Positions 1-9,000 are shown, numbered from the stretch's first letter. The stretch is 14,906 bases of DNA from Georgenia sp. (GCA_027322565.1 DAHVRG010000182.1:1-14906); one strand, 5' to 3'. Translations and numbers: made by a program. Notes: generated by a model not told the origin, from the sequence alone.

Positions 1-96
1 GGCCACCACCCGCAGCAGGCCGGCTACGGTCTGCTCGCCTGGCTGGTGCTGCACAACGGCTGGCACGACTGGCTCGCCCTCCCCGAGCCCTCCTGA
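1..96 (+). CDS. 3' end of an unrecognised protein (partial)
   Basis: Frame 1 is open from the first base to a TGA at 94-96 and gives 31 residues ending in LALPEPS. The fragment is rich in Trp, Leu and His and contains the stretch LLAWLVLHNGWHDWLAL, which could be a hydrophobic or amphipathic terminal helix. Too little is present to name a family. The gene converges on the M23 peptidase gene, with about 100 bases between the two stops. I checked the minus strand here for smpB, which often lies downstream of ftsX in related genomes, and found no matching reading frame. That the plus-strand frame is coding is inferred from its plausible composition and the clean stop before a hairpin-rich gap. 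Confidence 0.45.
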   Translation, partial: GHHPQQAGYGLLAWLVLHNGWHDWLALPEPS

Positions 97-135
97 CCCC
101 GCCGTCCCGCCGACCGCTCCTCAGCCGGCGCCGAC

Positions 136-161
136 AGCTCAGTTCCCGCCGGCGCTGAGCT
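136..161. terminator. hairpin between convergent genes
   Basis: AGCTCAG at 136-142 pairs perfectly with CTGAGCT at 155-161 around a 12-base loop. A competing pairing uses CAGCCGGCG near 122-130 against CGCCGGCGCTG near 147-157, so two folds are possible. No T-run follows on either strand, so a bidirectional transcription end is inferred only from its place between two converging stops. Confidence 0.35.
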
Positions 162-171
162 CCTGACGTGA

Positions 172-187
172 CACCCGTGAGCGGGTG
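172..187 (-). terminator. hairpin just after the M23 peptidase stop
   Basis: CACCCG (172-177) and CGGGTG (182-187) form a perfect 6-bp stem with the 4-base loop TGAG. On the minus strand the hairpin begins 8 bases after the TGA of the peptidase gene, a usual place for the end of the ftsEX transcript. It lacks a U-tract, as is common in high-GC actinobacteria. Confidence 0.4.
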
Positions 188-195
188 CTCGACCG

Positions 196-1653
196 TCAGT
201 TGCTGCGGACCCAGCCGGGCAGGCCCATCGGGTCGATGGTCGACCCGTTCTTCCACACCTCGAAGTGGACGTGGCACCCGGTGACGTTTCCGGTCTGCCC
301 GGTCCAGCCGATGACGTCCCCCTGGCTCACCGACTGCCCGGGGCGCACGTTGAACCGGCTGAGGTGGTTGGTCACCGTGACGTAGCCGCTGCCGCTGATC
401 CGGCCGTGGTCGATGATCACCTGGTTTCCGTGCGAGCCGTTCCCGCGCGCGGGGACGGTGGCGTTGACCGTCCCGTCCGCCGCGGCGTACTGCGGGTTGC
501 CGCATGCCGAGCGGATGTCCACCCCGGCGTGCCACCAGCGGTAGCCGGCGATGGGGTGGATCCGGTAGCCGTAGGGCGATGTGACGTACAGCGGGTTGGG
601 CACCGGCGGGGTGAGCGCTCCCGAGCCGCCCCCTCCCCCGCTGCTGCTCCGGTTGCCGCTGCTGCCTCCGCTACCGCTGTTGTTGCGCGACGCGTTGCGC
701 CGCTCCCGCTCGGCCCGCTCACGCTCCCGCTCCCGCTCTCGTTCGCGCTCCCGCTCACGCTCGGCGACGGTGTCGGCACGGTTCGCCTCGATCCCGGCGA
801 TGATCCCGGCGAGCCGGTCGTCGTCCGCCTGCTTCTGGGCGAGGTCCTCCTGCAGCCTGCTCTGCAGTGTCTCGAGCTCCGCGGCCAGCGCGGTCTGCTC
901 CTCCTGGATGGCGACGATCGCCGCCCGGTGCTCCTCCGCGGCCGCGCGCGCCTCGTCCGCCGCGGCGACCGCCTCCTGGGCCTGCACGTGCAGCTCGTCG
1001 ATACGGTCGCGCACCGCCGCCTGTCGCAGCTCGCGGTTGCGGTTGACCGCGGTGATGGTCTCGAGGTCGGTGATGACCTTCGTCTGCGTCCGCACCGCGG
1101 TGTCGACGATGGCCGTCTGCCGGATGAACTCCTCGCTCGAGCTCGCGTTGAGGACGACCGCCAGCCCACTGAGGGAGGGCCCGCCGCGGTAGGTGCTCCG
1201 GGCGAGCTCGCCGATCGACGAGCGGGACGCCTCGATCTGCGACTCCCCGGCGGAGAGCTCCTCCGCCAGCGTCTCGAGCTCCCTCTCGGCGACGGCGAGC
1301 CGGTCGCCCACCGCCTGCTCCTCCCGCTCGGCCGCGGCGAGGTCCTCCTCCGCCTGGGCGAGCGCCTGCTCGGCGACGGGCAGCCGGGCGTTGGCGTCCT
1401 CCAGCGCGAGATAGGCCGCGGCGAGGTCGGCGTTGGTCCCCTCGAGCCGGGACTCGAGCTGCTCCCGCTCGCCGGCGAGCCGCTCCCGTTCCTCCCGCTG
1501 CTGCTGCAGCTGGCGGTCGTACTCGGCGATCCGGTCGTCGTAGTCGGCGACGGCGGCGCTGCCGGCAGCGAGCAGGCCGAGCGACAGCGTCGCGGCGGCG
1601 AGCGCCCGGAGGAGGTGTCGCGGGCGGCGGCGAGTGAGGGTCGTCGTCGTCAT
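196..1653 (-). CDS. secreted coiled-coil M23 (LytM/EnvC-like) peptidoglycan endopeptidase
   Basis: This 485-residue protein has a signal peptide (RRRPRH, then an Ala/Leu core, likely cut after AVA at residue 36). A long Glu/Arg/Ala coiled coil follows to about 295, then an Arg-Glu dipeptide tract (about 297-318), a Gly/Ser/Asn linker (about 321-349) and a C-terminal M23 domain. The zinc and catalytic motifs are intact: HAGVD with H375 and D379, and HVHFEVW with H461 and H463. M23 enzymes of this kind cut cross-bridges or stem peptides in peptidoglycan. The ATG lies one base after the ftsX stop, with AAGGGTG upstream, so the gene is almost certainly co-transcribed and translationally linked with ftsEX. 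By analogy with E. coli EnvC the coiled coil would dock on the FtsX external loop. Unlike EnvC this protein keeps its catalytic residues, so it may cut wall itself. Family call is firm; the FtsX partnership is inferred from context. Confidence 0.92.
   Translation of the reverse strand: MTTTTLTRRRPRHLLRALAAATLSLGLLAAGSAAVADYDDRIAEYDRQLQQQREERERLAGEREQLESRLEGTNADLAAAYLALEDANARLPVAEQALAQAEEDLAAAEREEQAVGDRLAVAERELETLAEELSAGESQIEASRSSIGELARSTYRGGPSLSGLAVVLNASSSEEFIRQTAIVDTAVRTQTKVITDLETITAVNRNRELRQAAVRDRIDELHVQAQEAVAAADEARAAAEEHRAAIVAIQEEQTALAAELETLQSRLQEDLAQKQADDDRLAGIIAGIEANRADTVAERERERERERERERERAERERRNASRNNSGSGGSSGNRSSSGGGGGSGALTPPVPNPLYVTSPYGYRIHPIAGYRWWHAGVDIRSACGNPQYAAADGTVNATVPARGNGSHGNQVIIDHGRISGSGYVTVTNHLSRFNVRPGQSVSQGDVIGWTGQTGNVTGCHVHFEVWKNGSTIDPMGLPGWVRSN
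701..763. repeat. imperfect hexanucleotide repeat encoding (Arg-Glu)n
   Basis: Units of CGCTCC or CGCTCA repeat about ten times inside the M23 peptidase gene. On the coding strand they give alternating Arg-Glu, residues about 297-318. The tract sits between the coiled coil and the Gly/Ser linker. Alternating charged residues can form a long single helix. The simple period makes the tract a candidate for length change by slippage in steps of two residues without loss of frame. Confidence 0.8.
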
Positions 1654-1654
1654 C

Positions 1655-2569
1655 TCACACCCTTGTGTAGCGGCTCAGGGACACGATCGAGCTGATGCCG
1701 GCGAGAAGGATCGCGGCGAGGACGAGGAGCGGGGCGATGAGGAGGACGTCGCCGGTGTCGACGAACTGCACCCACTGGAACTCGGTGGCCAGCCAGCCCT
1801 CGATGAGGTAACGCGCGGCGAGCCACAGCCCGCCGACGGCGAGTCCGGCGCCGGCGAGCGCCGCCAGCGCCCCCTCGAGCATGAACGGCAGCTGGATGAA
1901 GAGGTTGGAGGCGCCGACGAGGCGCATGATCGAGGTCTCCCGCCGCCGGCTCATGGCGGACAGCCGGATCGTCGTCGTGATGAGGAGGACAGCGGCCACG
2001 GTCATCACCCCGCCGAGCGCGACGGCGAGCAGGGTGGCGCGGTCGAGGATGAGGAAGAGCGGCTCGAGCAGCGCGCGCTGGTCGACGACGTCCTCCACCC
2101 CCGGGCGGCCGGTGAGCTCGTCCGCGACCACCTGGTACTGCTCGGGGTCGACCAGCTTGATGCGGAAGGAGACCTGCATCTGGTCGGGGGTGAGGGACTG
2201 GGTCCACACCGAGTCCGGCATCTGCTCCTGGAAGGCCGCGTAGGCCTCCTCCTTGGTCTCGAAGTAGACCTCGTCGACGTAGGGCGCCAGGCCGTCGGAG
2301 GCGAGCAGGTCCTCGATCGCGGCCAGCTGCTCGTCACTCGCCTCACCGGTGGCACAGGTGGGGACGGCGGAGTCCTCCGGGCACATGAAGACGGAGACCT
2401 CGACGCGGTCGTACCAGTCGTCCTTCATGTTGCCGATCTGCATCTGGAGCAGCACGGCGGCACCGACGAAGACGAGGGAGATGAACGTGACGAGGACGAC
2501 CGAGACGGTCATCGAGACATTGCGCCGGAGCCCCGACGCCAGCTGGGACAGGACGAAACGTAGCCGCAT
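1655..2569 (-). CDS. ftsX: cell division protein FtsX
   Basis: The 304-residue product is the membrane partner of FtsE and matches the FtsX layout: a short cytoplasmic start, TM1 about 20-43, an external domain about 44-172, then TM2 about 178-200, TM3 about 225-250 and TM4 about 275-297. The cytoplasmic loop after TM2 has the family-typical RRRETSIMRLVGA. The external domain carries two cysteines, C63 and C72, in FMCPEDSAVPTC, spaced so that they could form a disulfide. FtsX relays ATP hydrolysis by FtsE to a peptidoglycan hydrolase outside the membrane. The ATG lies 8 bases after the ftsE stop, with GGGGCGG just upstream; the stop is one base before the M23 gene start. The three genes therefore form one compact operon. 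Confidence 0.95.
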   Translation of the reverse strand: MRLRFVLSQLASGLRRNVSMTVSVVLVTFISLVFVGAAVLLQMQIGNMKDDWYDRVEVSVFMCPEDSAVPTCATGEASDEQLAAIEDLLASDGLAPYVDEVYFETKEEAYAAFQEQMPDSVWTQSLTPDQMQVSFRIKLVDPEQYQVVADELTGRPGVEDVVDQRALLEPLFLILDRATLLAVALGGVMTVAAVLLITTTIRLSAMSRRRETSIMRLVGASNLFIQLPFMLEGALAALAGAGLAVGGLWLAARYLIEGWLATEFQWVQFVDTGDVLLIAPLLVLAAILLAGISSIVSLSRYTRV

Positions 2570-2577
2570 GACCGCCC

Positions 2578-3267
2578 CTACCGTGCCGCGCCGTAGACGC
2601 CGCGCGACTGGTCACGCACCGTGCGGCCGTCGTCCAGCTCGATGACCCGCTTGCGCATCTGGTCGACGATCTCGTCGTCGTGGGTGGCCATGACGACGGT
2701 GGTCCCGGTCCGGTTGATCCGGTCGAGGACACGCATGATCCCGATCGACGTCGTCGGGTCCAGGTTGCCGGTGGGCTCGTCCGCCAGGAGGATCGCCGGC
2801 CGGTTGACGAACGCGCGGGCGATCGCCACCCGCTGCTGCTCACCTCCGGACAGCTCGTGCGGCATCCGCCGCTCCTTGCCCTCGAGGCCGACCGTCTCGA
2901 GCACCTCGGGCACCGTCGTCAGCACGTGGTGGCGCGGCTTGCCGATGACCTGGAGCGCGATGGCGACGTTGTCGAACACCGTCTTGTCCGGCAGCAGCCG
3001 GAAGTCCTGGAAGACCATGCCGATCTGCCGGCGCAGGTGGGGCACCCGCCACTGGGACACCTTGGCGAGGTCGCGGCCGAGCGCGAAGACCTGGCCGGAC
3101 GTGGCGCGCTCCTCGCGCAGCACGAGCCGCAGGAAGGTCGACTTCCCGGAGCCGGACTGGCCCACGAGGAAGACGAACTCACCGCGCTCGATCTCCAGGG
3201 TCACCTGGTCGAGCGCAGGTCGGGCGCCCCTCGCGTAGACCTTGGAGACGTTCTCGAATCGGATCAT
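2578..3267 (-). CDS. ftsE: cell division ATP-binding protein FtsE
   Basis: This 229-residue ABC ATPase has the normal FtsE length and a full motif set: Walker [10 protein letters not shown] (36-44), Q-loop Q87, signature LSGGEQQ (139-145), Walker [13 protein letters not shown] (159-170) and H-loop H196 in MATHDDE. It binds FtsX on the cytoplasmic side and drives hydrolase activation at the septum. The open frame continues upstream, but the ATG at 3265-3267 begins the conserved [11 protein letters not shown] and is the right start. The ribosome site is weak (only GCAGAG close by). Nothing looks degenerate. Confidence 0.96.
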   Translation of the reverse strand: MIRFENVSKVYARGARPALDQVTLEIERGEFVFLVGQSGSGKSTFLRLVLREERATSGQVFALGRDLAKVSQWRVPHLRRQIGMVFQDFRLLPDKTVFDNVAIALQVIGKPRHHVLTTVPEVLETVGLEGKERRMPHELSGGEQQRVAIARAFVNRPAILLADEPTGNLDPTTSIGIMRVLDRINRTGTTVVMATHDDEIVDQMRKRVIELDDGRTVRDQSRGVYGAAR

Positions 3268-3320
3268 GCTCTGCGGCCAGTCTCGACAGTGGGGAAGGTT
3301 GGAACTCTGGCCCTCGCTCG

Positions 3321-3326
3321 AGAGTA
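3321..3326 (-). promoter_or_regulatory. candidate -10 element upstream of ftsE
   Basis: On the minus strand the hexamer is TACTCT, matching the TAnnnT consensus. A start near 3314 would give a leader of about 45 bases before ftsE. No good -35 hexamer is visible. It lies in the 146-bp gap after prfB, so ftsEX may have its own promoter or be read through from prfB. Confidence 0.3.
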
Positions 3327-3344
3327 GGCACGCGCTTCCACGGT

Positions 3345-3372
3345 GCCCGCGCCGACACGCCGACGGCGGGGC
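3345..3372 (-). terminator. weak hairpin between prfB and ftsE
   Basis: GCCCGC (3345-3350) can pair with GCGGGGC (3366-3372), allowing one bulged base. It lies between the prfB stop and the candidate ftsE -10, where a transcript end would fit. There is no T-tract, and GC-rich DNA makes such pairings frequent by chance. Confidence 0.2.
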
Positions 3373-3413
3373 GTGCGGGATGCAGCCGCGTCGCGCCCGG
3401 ACCCGCGAGCGGC

Positions 3414-4538
3414 TCAGTCGTCGAGCTCGTGCTGCTTGCGCCAGCGGATCCCGGCCTCGATGAACCCGTCGATCTCGCCGTCGAACACCGCGCTCGGGTT
3501 GCCCTCCTCGTACTCCGTACGCAGGTCCTTGACCATCTGGTAGGGCTGGAGGACGTAGGAGCGCATCTGGTCGCCCCACGAGGCCTTGACGTCCCCGGCG
3601 AGCTCCTTCTTCTTCGCGTTCTCCTCCTCCTTGCGCAGCAGGAGGAGGCGGGACTGGAGCACCCGGAGCGCGGCCGCCCGGTTCTGGATCTGGGACTTCT
3701 CGTTCTGCATCGAGACGACGATGCCGGTGGGCAGGTGGGTCATCCGCACCGCCGAGTCGGTCGTGTTGACGCTCTGGCCGCCGGGACCGGAGGAGCGGAA
3801 CACGTCGACCTTGATCTCGTTCTCGGGGATCTCGATGTGGTCGGTCTGCTCGATGAGCGGGACGACCTCGACCGCGGCGAACGACGTCTGCCGGCGACCC
3901 TGGTTGTCGAACGGGGAGATGCGCACGAGCCGGTGGGTCCCGGCCTCGACGGACAGGGTGCCGTAGGCGTAGGGGGCCTTGACCTCGAAGGTCACGCTCT
4001 TGAGCCCGGCCTCCTCGGCGTAGGAGGTGTCGAGGACCTTCGTCGGGTAGCCGTGGCGCTCGGCCCAGCGCAGGTACATCCGCATGAGCATCTCGGCGAA
4101 GTCGGCGGCGTCGACACCACCGGCGCCGGCCCGGATGGTCACGACCGCCTCACGCTGGTCGTACTCACCGGAGAGCAGCGTGCGCACCTCGAGGTCGGCG
4201 AGGTCCTTGCGGATCTTCTCCAGCTCGGCGGCGGCATCCTCGAGGAAGGCGTCGGCGTCGGCGCCGTCCTCCTCCTGCCCGAGCTCGACGAGGGCCTCGA
4301 GGTCCTCGATCCGCTCCCCCATCTTCTCCACCCGGGCCAGCTCGGCCTGCGCGTGGGACAGGCGGCTGGTGACCTCCTGCGCCCTGTCCTGGTCGTCCCA
4401 CAGGTCGGGTGCCGCCGCCTGCTCCGACAGCTCGGCGATCTGCGCACGGAGGGCGTCTGGATCCGTCACCGCGCTGATCTGGCGGTAGGTGTTGCGCAGG
4501 TGCTGGATCTCGGTCGGGAAGTCGATGGCCACGGTCAC
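3414..4538 (-). CDS. prfB: peptide chain release factor 2
   Basis: The 374-residue product recognises UGA and UAA stop codons on the ribosome and releases the finished peptide. It carries the RF2 recognition tripeptide SPF (208-210, in RISPFDNQ) and the catalytic GGQ (253-255, in SGPGGQSVN). An N-terminal helical domain contains the family-typical DLWDDQ. The frame is continuous, so the programmed +1 frameshift found in many bacterial prfB genes is absent. The GTG at 4536-4538 is used here. A second GTG two codons on (4530-4532) gives MAIDFPTEI and may be the real start, since there is no Shine-Dalgarno and a -10-like TAGCCT is very close. ftsE follows after 146 bases. Confidence 0.95.
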   Translation of the reverse strand: MTVAIDFPTEIQHLRNTYRQISAVTDPDALRAQIAELSEQAAAPDLWDDQDRAQEVTSRLSHAQAELARVEKMGERIEDLEALVELGQEEDGADADAFLEDAAAELEKIRKDLADLEVRTLLSGEYDQREAVVTIRAGAGGVDAADFAEMLMRMYLRWAERHGYPTKVLDTSYAEEAGLKSVTFEVKAPYAYGTLSVEAGTHRLVRISPFDNQGRRQTSFAAVEVVPLIEQTDHIEIPENEIKVDVFRSSGPGGQSVNTTDSAVRMTHLPTGIVVSMQNEKSQIQNRAAALRVLQSRLLLLRKEEENAKKKELAGDVKASWGDQMRSYVLQPYQMVKDLRTEYEEGNPSAVFDGEIDGFIEAGIRWRKQHELDD

Positions 4539-4540
4539 CC

Positions 4541-4546
4541 AGGCTA
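4541..4546 (-). promoter_or_regulatory. prfB: candidate -10 for a leaderless prfB transcript
   Basis: The minus strand reads TAGCCT (TAnnnT), two bases before the upstream GTG and eight before the second GTG. That spacing would put transcription start on or next to the second GTG. No purine-rich ribosome site precedes either start. A TTCGCG about 17 bases upstream is a poor -35. Confidence 0.4.
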
Positions 4547-4613
4547 CGCGATGCGCGCGGCCCGCGAACCTCGCCGGTCGCGGCGGCGGCCGTGCGCCGC
4601 ACCGGCGGGGCCG

Positions 4614-4751
4614 TCACAGGGTGTAGGCGACGACGAGCATCCCGATGAGCACGAGCGCGATGACGGCGGAGGCCACCCGCCACCACAGCGGCTGGACCCT
4701 CCGGTGCCCGACGTCGTCGCCGCGCAGCTCCGGGGGCAGGTCGTCCCTCAT
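4614..4751 (-). CDS. 45-residue single-pass membrane protein
   Basis: An ATG at 4749-4751 overlaps the TGA of the exporter gene in ATGA, so translation is probably coupled. The product has a charged, Pro-containing N-terminus (MRDDLPPELRGDD), a basic stretch (HRR), then PLWWR and one hydrophobic segment from about 26 to the C-terminus (AVIALVLIGMLVVAYTL). By the positive-inside rule the N-terminus would be cytoplasmic. I do not recognise a family. The overlap, small size and single helix suggest an accessory or regulatory peptide of the exporter, but that is inference. Its stop lies 75 bases before the upstream GTG start of prfB, with no terminator that I can see. Confidence 0.65.
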   Translation of the reverse strand: MRDDLPPELRGDDVGHRRVQPLWWRVASAVIALVLIGMLVVAYTL

Positions 4752-5971
4752 GAGTTCTCCTCCCGTCGGTACGCGGGGGTGCCGAGGGCGAGCACGAGCA
4801 GCGCCACGGTCATGACCCCGGTGATCACCGTAGCCATTGCCACGCCGTCCTCGCCGAGCACCCCGACGAGTGGGCTCACCGTGCCGGCGATCCCGGCCTG
4901 CAGCGCGCCGATGATGGCGGCCGCCGCACCGGCCCGCTCCCCGTGCCGGCTCAGAGCGAGGGCACTGGCGTTGGGCGGGAGCAGCGCGTTGACGGTGATG
5001 AGCAGCCAGAGCGGGACCATGAGCCCGACGAGCCCGCCCAGTTCCCGCCCGGTGACGACGAGGAGGACGACGGCGAGCCCGAGCGCGACCGGGACCGCGA
5101 CCCGCATGAGGTGAAGGGGCGCGAAGCGGCGCACGAGCGAGGCGTTGACCTGGGAGCCGAGCACGAGCCCGATGCCGTTGACGGCGAAGAGCAGCGCGAA
5201 CCGCGGCTCGCTCAGCCCGTACTGCACCTGGAAGACGAACGGGGAGCCGGCGACGTAGGACATGAGCGCCCCGAGGCCGAGCCCGGGGAGCACCGCGAGC
5301 GCGAGGAACTGCCGGTCCCGCAGGAGCACGCCGTAGCTGCGGACGGCGCCGCCCAGCCCGTCGGTGCGACGGCGGGCGGGTGGGAGCGTCTCGGGCAGGA
5401 AGCGCCACACGACGGCGGCGAGCCCGACGCCGAGGACGGCGAGGACCCCGAACACCGCGCGCCATCCGGCGAGGTCGGCGACCAGGCTGCCCACCAGCGG
5501 GGCGAGCAGCGGCGCGAGTCCGATGACGAGCATGAGCCGGGAGAGGATCGCCGACGCGGTCGCCCCGCTGTACCGGTCACGGATGACGGCCATGGCAGTC
5601 GTCGTCGCGGCGGCGTTGCCGATGCCCTGGACGACGCGGAGCACGAGGAGAGGCACGATCCCGGCGGCGACGACACACAGCAGCGACGCGAGGACGTGGA
5701 GCGCGACCCCGACGAGGACCGGCCGGCGCCGGCCGAAGCGGTCGGAGAGCGGGCCGACGAGCAGCTGGCCGATCGCGCCCCCGATGAGCACCCCGGTGAT
5801 GGTCGCCTGGACGAGGGCCGGCGAGGTGTCGAGCTCCGAGACCACGACCGGCAGCGACGGCAGGTACATGTCGGTCGTCACCGCGGGCAGCGCGGCCATG
5901 GCACCGACGAGGAGCACGAACCGCGCGCGGGGGCCGGGCGTCCGGGAGGCGAAGCTCGTCACGCCCGCCAT
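4748..5971 (-). CDS. Bcr/CflA-type MFS drug exporter (DHA1 family)
   Basis: This 407-residue protein is predicted to have 12 membrane helices and the usual length for the family. Seen motifs are TTDMYLPSLP with D34 in TM1, motif A GPLSDRFGRRRP (73-84) in the 2-3 loop, motif B RVVQGIGNAA (112-121) in TM4, and LAPLVGSLVADLAGWRAVF after TM5, like the Bcr group. Such proteins expel small hydrophobic drugs or metabolites in exchange for protons; the substrate here cannot be told. It lies 39 bases downstream of adnB and may be in the same transcript. Its ribosome site is only weakly purine-rich (GGGCGGGCG). Its stop codon overlaps the start of the 45-residue membrane protein. Confidence 0.9.
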   Translation of the reverse strand: MAGVTSFASRTPGPRARFVLLVGAMAALPAVTTDMYLPSLPVVVSELDTSPALVQATITGVLIGGAIGQLLVGPLSDRFGRRRPVLVGVALHVLASLLCVVAAGIVPLLVLRVVQGIGNAAATTTAMAVIRDRYSGATASAILSRLMLVIGLAPLLAPLVGSLVADLAGWRAVFGVLAVLGVGLAAVVWRFLPETLPPARRRTDGLGGAVRSYGVLLRDRQFLALAVLPGLGLGALMSYVAGSPFVFQVQYGLSEPRFALLFAVNGIGLVLGSQVNASLVRRFAPLHLMRVAVPVALGLAVVLLVVTGRELGGLVGLMVPLWLLITVNALLPPNASALALSRHGERAGAAAAIIGALQAGIAGTVSPLVGVLGEDGVAMATVITGVMTVALLVLALGTPAYRREENS

Positions 5972-6010
5972 CGTCGCGCATCGCCCGCCCCCGTGCAGCG
6001 GCGTCTCGCC

Positions 6011-9000
6011 TCAGCCGCGGCCACCGACCTCCCGGAGCGCGGCGGCCAGGCGGCGCTCGATCTCCTCCTCGGTGAGCCGACCCGCCTCGATGGTCCGGTC
6101 GGCGGCGACGTAGTAGAACGCGGCGCCGACCTCCTCGAGCGGCGTGCCGGTGTGCCGCGCCCAGGCGAGCCGGTACAGCGCGAGTTGGAGCTCGCGGGCG
6201 GTGAGTGTCGCGGCGTCGCGGGGCGGTGCGCCCGTCTTCCAGTCGACGACGTGGACGCCGTGCTCGTCGTCGAAGACGGCGTCGATCCGGCAGCGGACGA
6301 CGGTGCCGGCGACGGCGGTCTCGAGGTCCACCTCGACCGCGACGGGGGTGCGGGCGGCCCACCGTGAGGCCGCGAAGGTGCGCTTGAGCGCGGCGAGCTC
6401 CTGGGGAGCGCCGGCGCCGTACGCCGCCGGATCCTCCCCGAGGAGGCCCTCGGCGCCGTCGACGTCCAGGAGGCTCGGCGCGCCGAAGTACTCCTCGACG
6501 CAGGCGTGGAAGAGGGTGCCCAGGCTCGCGCGGTCGCTCGGGGCGCTGGGCATCGGACGGCGCCGTTCGAGGGCGAAGCCGCGGGGGTCGTGCGCCAGCC
6601 CGACGACCCCGGAGGCCGAGAGGTGCCGGCCGAGCGAGACGTCCAGGGCCGAGCGGTGCGCCTCGGCCCGCTCGCGCAGGAGGAGCTCGGCGTCCCGCAG
6701 CCAGCGACGGACGTCGGGTGGGGAGTCCTCCGGCGCGGGAAGCGGCACGGCGGTGCGGACGGCGACGGCGGCGGCCTCGAGCCGTTCGCGGCGCTCCCCC
6801 AGCGGGTCGAGGGGCCAGGTGGTGGCGACGACGCGCTCGAGGCTCGGGTTCACGGCGTCGGGGTCGGGCTCCGGCGCCCAGCCGAACGGAGCGTCCCCAA
6901 GCAGCCCGGCATCCCGGGGTTCGGCGAGGAACCGGGAGGGACGCAGCGGCGTCTTGCCGGTGCGGAACCAGGACCCGGTGAGCAGGAGGGTGTGCCGTGC
7001 CCGGGTGACGGCGACGTAGGCGAGGCGGCGCTCCTCGGCGACGGCGTGCCGGCCACTGTCCCGCCTGAGGGTGGCGAGTGCGTCGCGGACGTCGGTGTGG
7101 GTGGGGGCCGGGGGGATGTCGAGGGCCGGCAGGCTGGCCGCGTCACCGCGCAGCGGGTAGGGCAGGGCGGTCCGGTCGGTGAGCCAGGCGGAGGAGGAGA
7201 CCGAGCCGTCGGCGGCCGGTCTGCCCTGGTAGCTCGGGAACTGGGACTCGACCAGGCCGGGCACGGCGACGACGTCCCACTCCAGCCCCTTGGCGGCGTG
7301 GACGGTGAGCACCTGGACGGCACCCGGCTGCGGGTCGGCGTCGACCGGTTCCAGACCTCGCTCCCGCTCGTCCGCGGCGTCGAGCCAGCCGAGGAAGGTG
7401 CCCAGGCCGGCGCCCCCGGTGTCGGCGGCGAAGGAGGCGGCGACGTCGACGAAGGCGTCGAGGTTGGCACGCGCATGCGCCGCGACCCGGCCGGCCCGGG
7501 CGGCGACCTCGATGTCCAGACCGAGGAGGGTGATGGTGTGGGAGACGACCTCGGGGAGGGACAGGTAGCTGAGCGAGCGCACCTGGCGGAGCAGATCTCC
7601 GAGCCGCCCCACCCGCCGCCGCCCGTCCGCACCGAGGCCGGCGCCGGACGGGGACCGCCATCCGGCCGGTGGCGGGGTGTCGACGGCCTCGACGAGGCTC
7701 GCGTCGGCGCGGTTCTGCCCGGCGAGCTCGCGGGCCCACGCCCCGAGGGCGTGGAGGTCGGCGGCGCCGAGCCCGGCCCCGGTGAGCAGCCGCATGACCG
7801 AGTCGCCGCGGGAGGCGTCGTGGGCGGCCTCGAGCGCGGCGCGCACGTCGACGACCTCGGGGGCGGCGAGCAGCCCGCCGAGCCCGAGCACCTCGACCGG
7901 GACGCCGCGCTCACGCAGCGCGTCGACGACCGGCCCGAACTGGGAGCGGGTGCGGCACAGCACCGCGGCGGTGCGGTCCGGGCTCCACCGCTCGGCGAGG
8001 AAGTCGGCGACGGCGGCGACCTCCTCCTCCACGGAGGCGGCGTAGCCGGCCAGCACCCGGCCCTCCTCCGCGCCGGGCCGGGCCACGAGCTCGGGGACCT
8101 CGACCGGGGCGGGGGTGGTGTCGTCCGTGCGGCGCAGCGGACCGGAGATGCGGTTGGCGACGGCGAGCACGGCGGAGTCGTTGCGCCACGAGGTGCGCAG
8201 GTAGCGGGTGGGGGTCTGCTCCTGCCCCGCGCGCCCGTGGCTCGGGAAGTGGGTGGGGAAGTCGGCGAGCGCCGCGGCGGCCGCGCCGCGCCAGCCGTAG
8301 ATCGCCTGGTTCGGGTCCCCGACGGCGGTGACGGGGTGCCCTCCCCCGAAGACCGCCGAGAGGAGCCGGAGCTGGGCCACGGAGGTGTCCTGGTACTCGT
8401 CGAGCAGGACGAGCGGGTACTGCTCGCGCAGGGCCTGCCCGACGGCGGGGACCGTCTCGGCGATGCGGGCCGCCATCGCCACCTGGTCGGCGAAGTCCAT
8501 GACGCCCTCGTCGCGCTTGGCGCGGGCGTAGGCGTCGACGAGGTCGAGCAGCGCAAGCCGCTCCCGGAGCGAGGCGACGACCTTCTGGGTGTCCGCGTAG
8601 GGCGCCTTGGCACGCCCCGCCGGCGAGGCGTCGGTGAGCGAGCCGGCGAGGTGCGCGAGCTGCTCGCGGGCGTCGTCGGTGCTCAGGAGGTGCTCGGCGA
8701 GCGCGCCGGAGAGCGAGAGCACGGCCTCGGTGACCGAGGCCGGCGAGGCGTCGACGTCGAGGTCACCGTGCCAGCCCTGGACGACCCGGTCGGCGAGCTG
8801 CCAGGCCCCGGCCTCGGTGACGAGGCGTGCATCGGGGTCCATCCCGACGCGCAGGGCGTGCTCCTTGGCGATGTCCGCGGCGAAGGAGTTGTACGTCGCG
8901 ATCGTGGGCCGGTCGACGTCCATCGGGGAGTCGGTGTCGTCGAGGAGGCCGGCACGCCGCAGCTGGCGCAGCCGCAGCCGCACCCGGTCGGAGAGTTCGG

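Noticed and set aside
1..190. smpB on the minus strand downstream of the M23 gene
   Set aside because: No start codon or smpB-like reading frame could be read there; minus-strand frames have early stops or meaningless composition.
701..763. CRISPR or tandem-repeat array
   Set aside because: The unit is only six bases with no spacers and lies in frame within a coding region, so it is a simple coding repeat.
2578..3579. Long form of FtsE with about 100 extra N-terminal residues
   Set aside because: The extension overlaps the 3' end of prfB, is Arg/Ala-rich with no domain, and the standard FtsE start [11 protein letters not shown] lies inside at 3267.
3414..4538. Programmed +1 frameshift in prfB
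   Set aside because: The frame is open from start to stop, with no in-frame TGA near the N-terminus.
3429..5114. 561-codon plus-strand frame across prfB and the exporter
   Set aside because: It crosses two real genes and their gap and has biased composition without recognisable domains.
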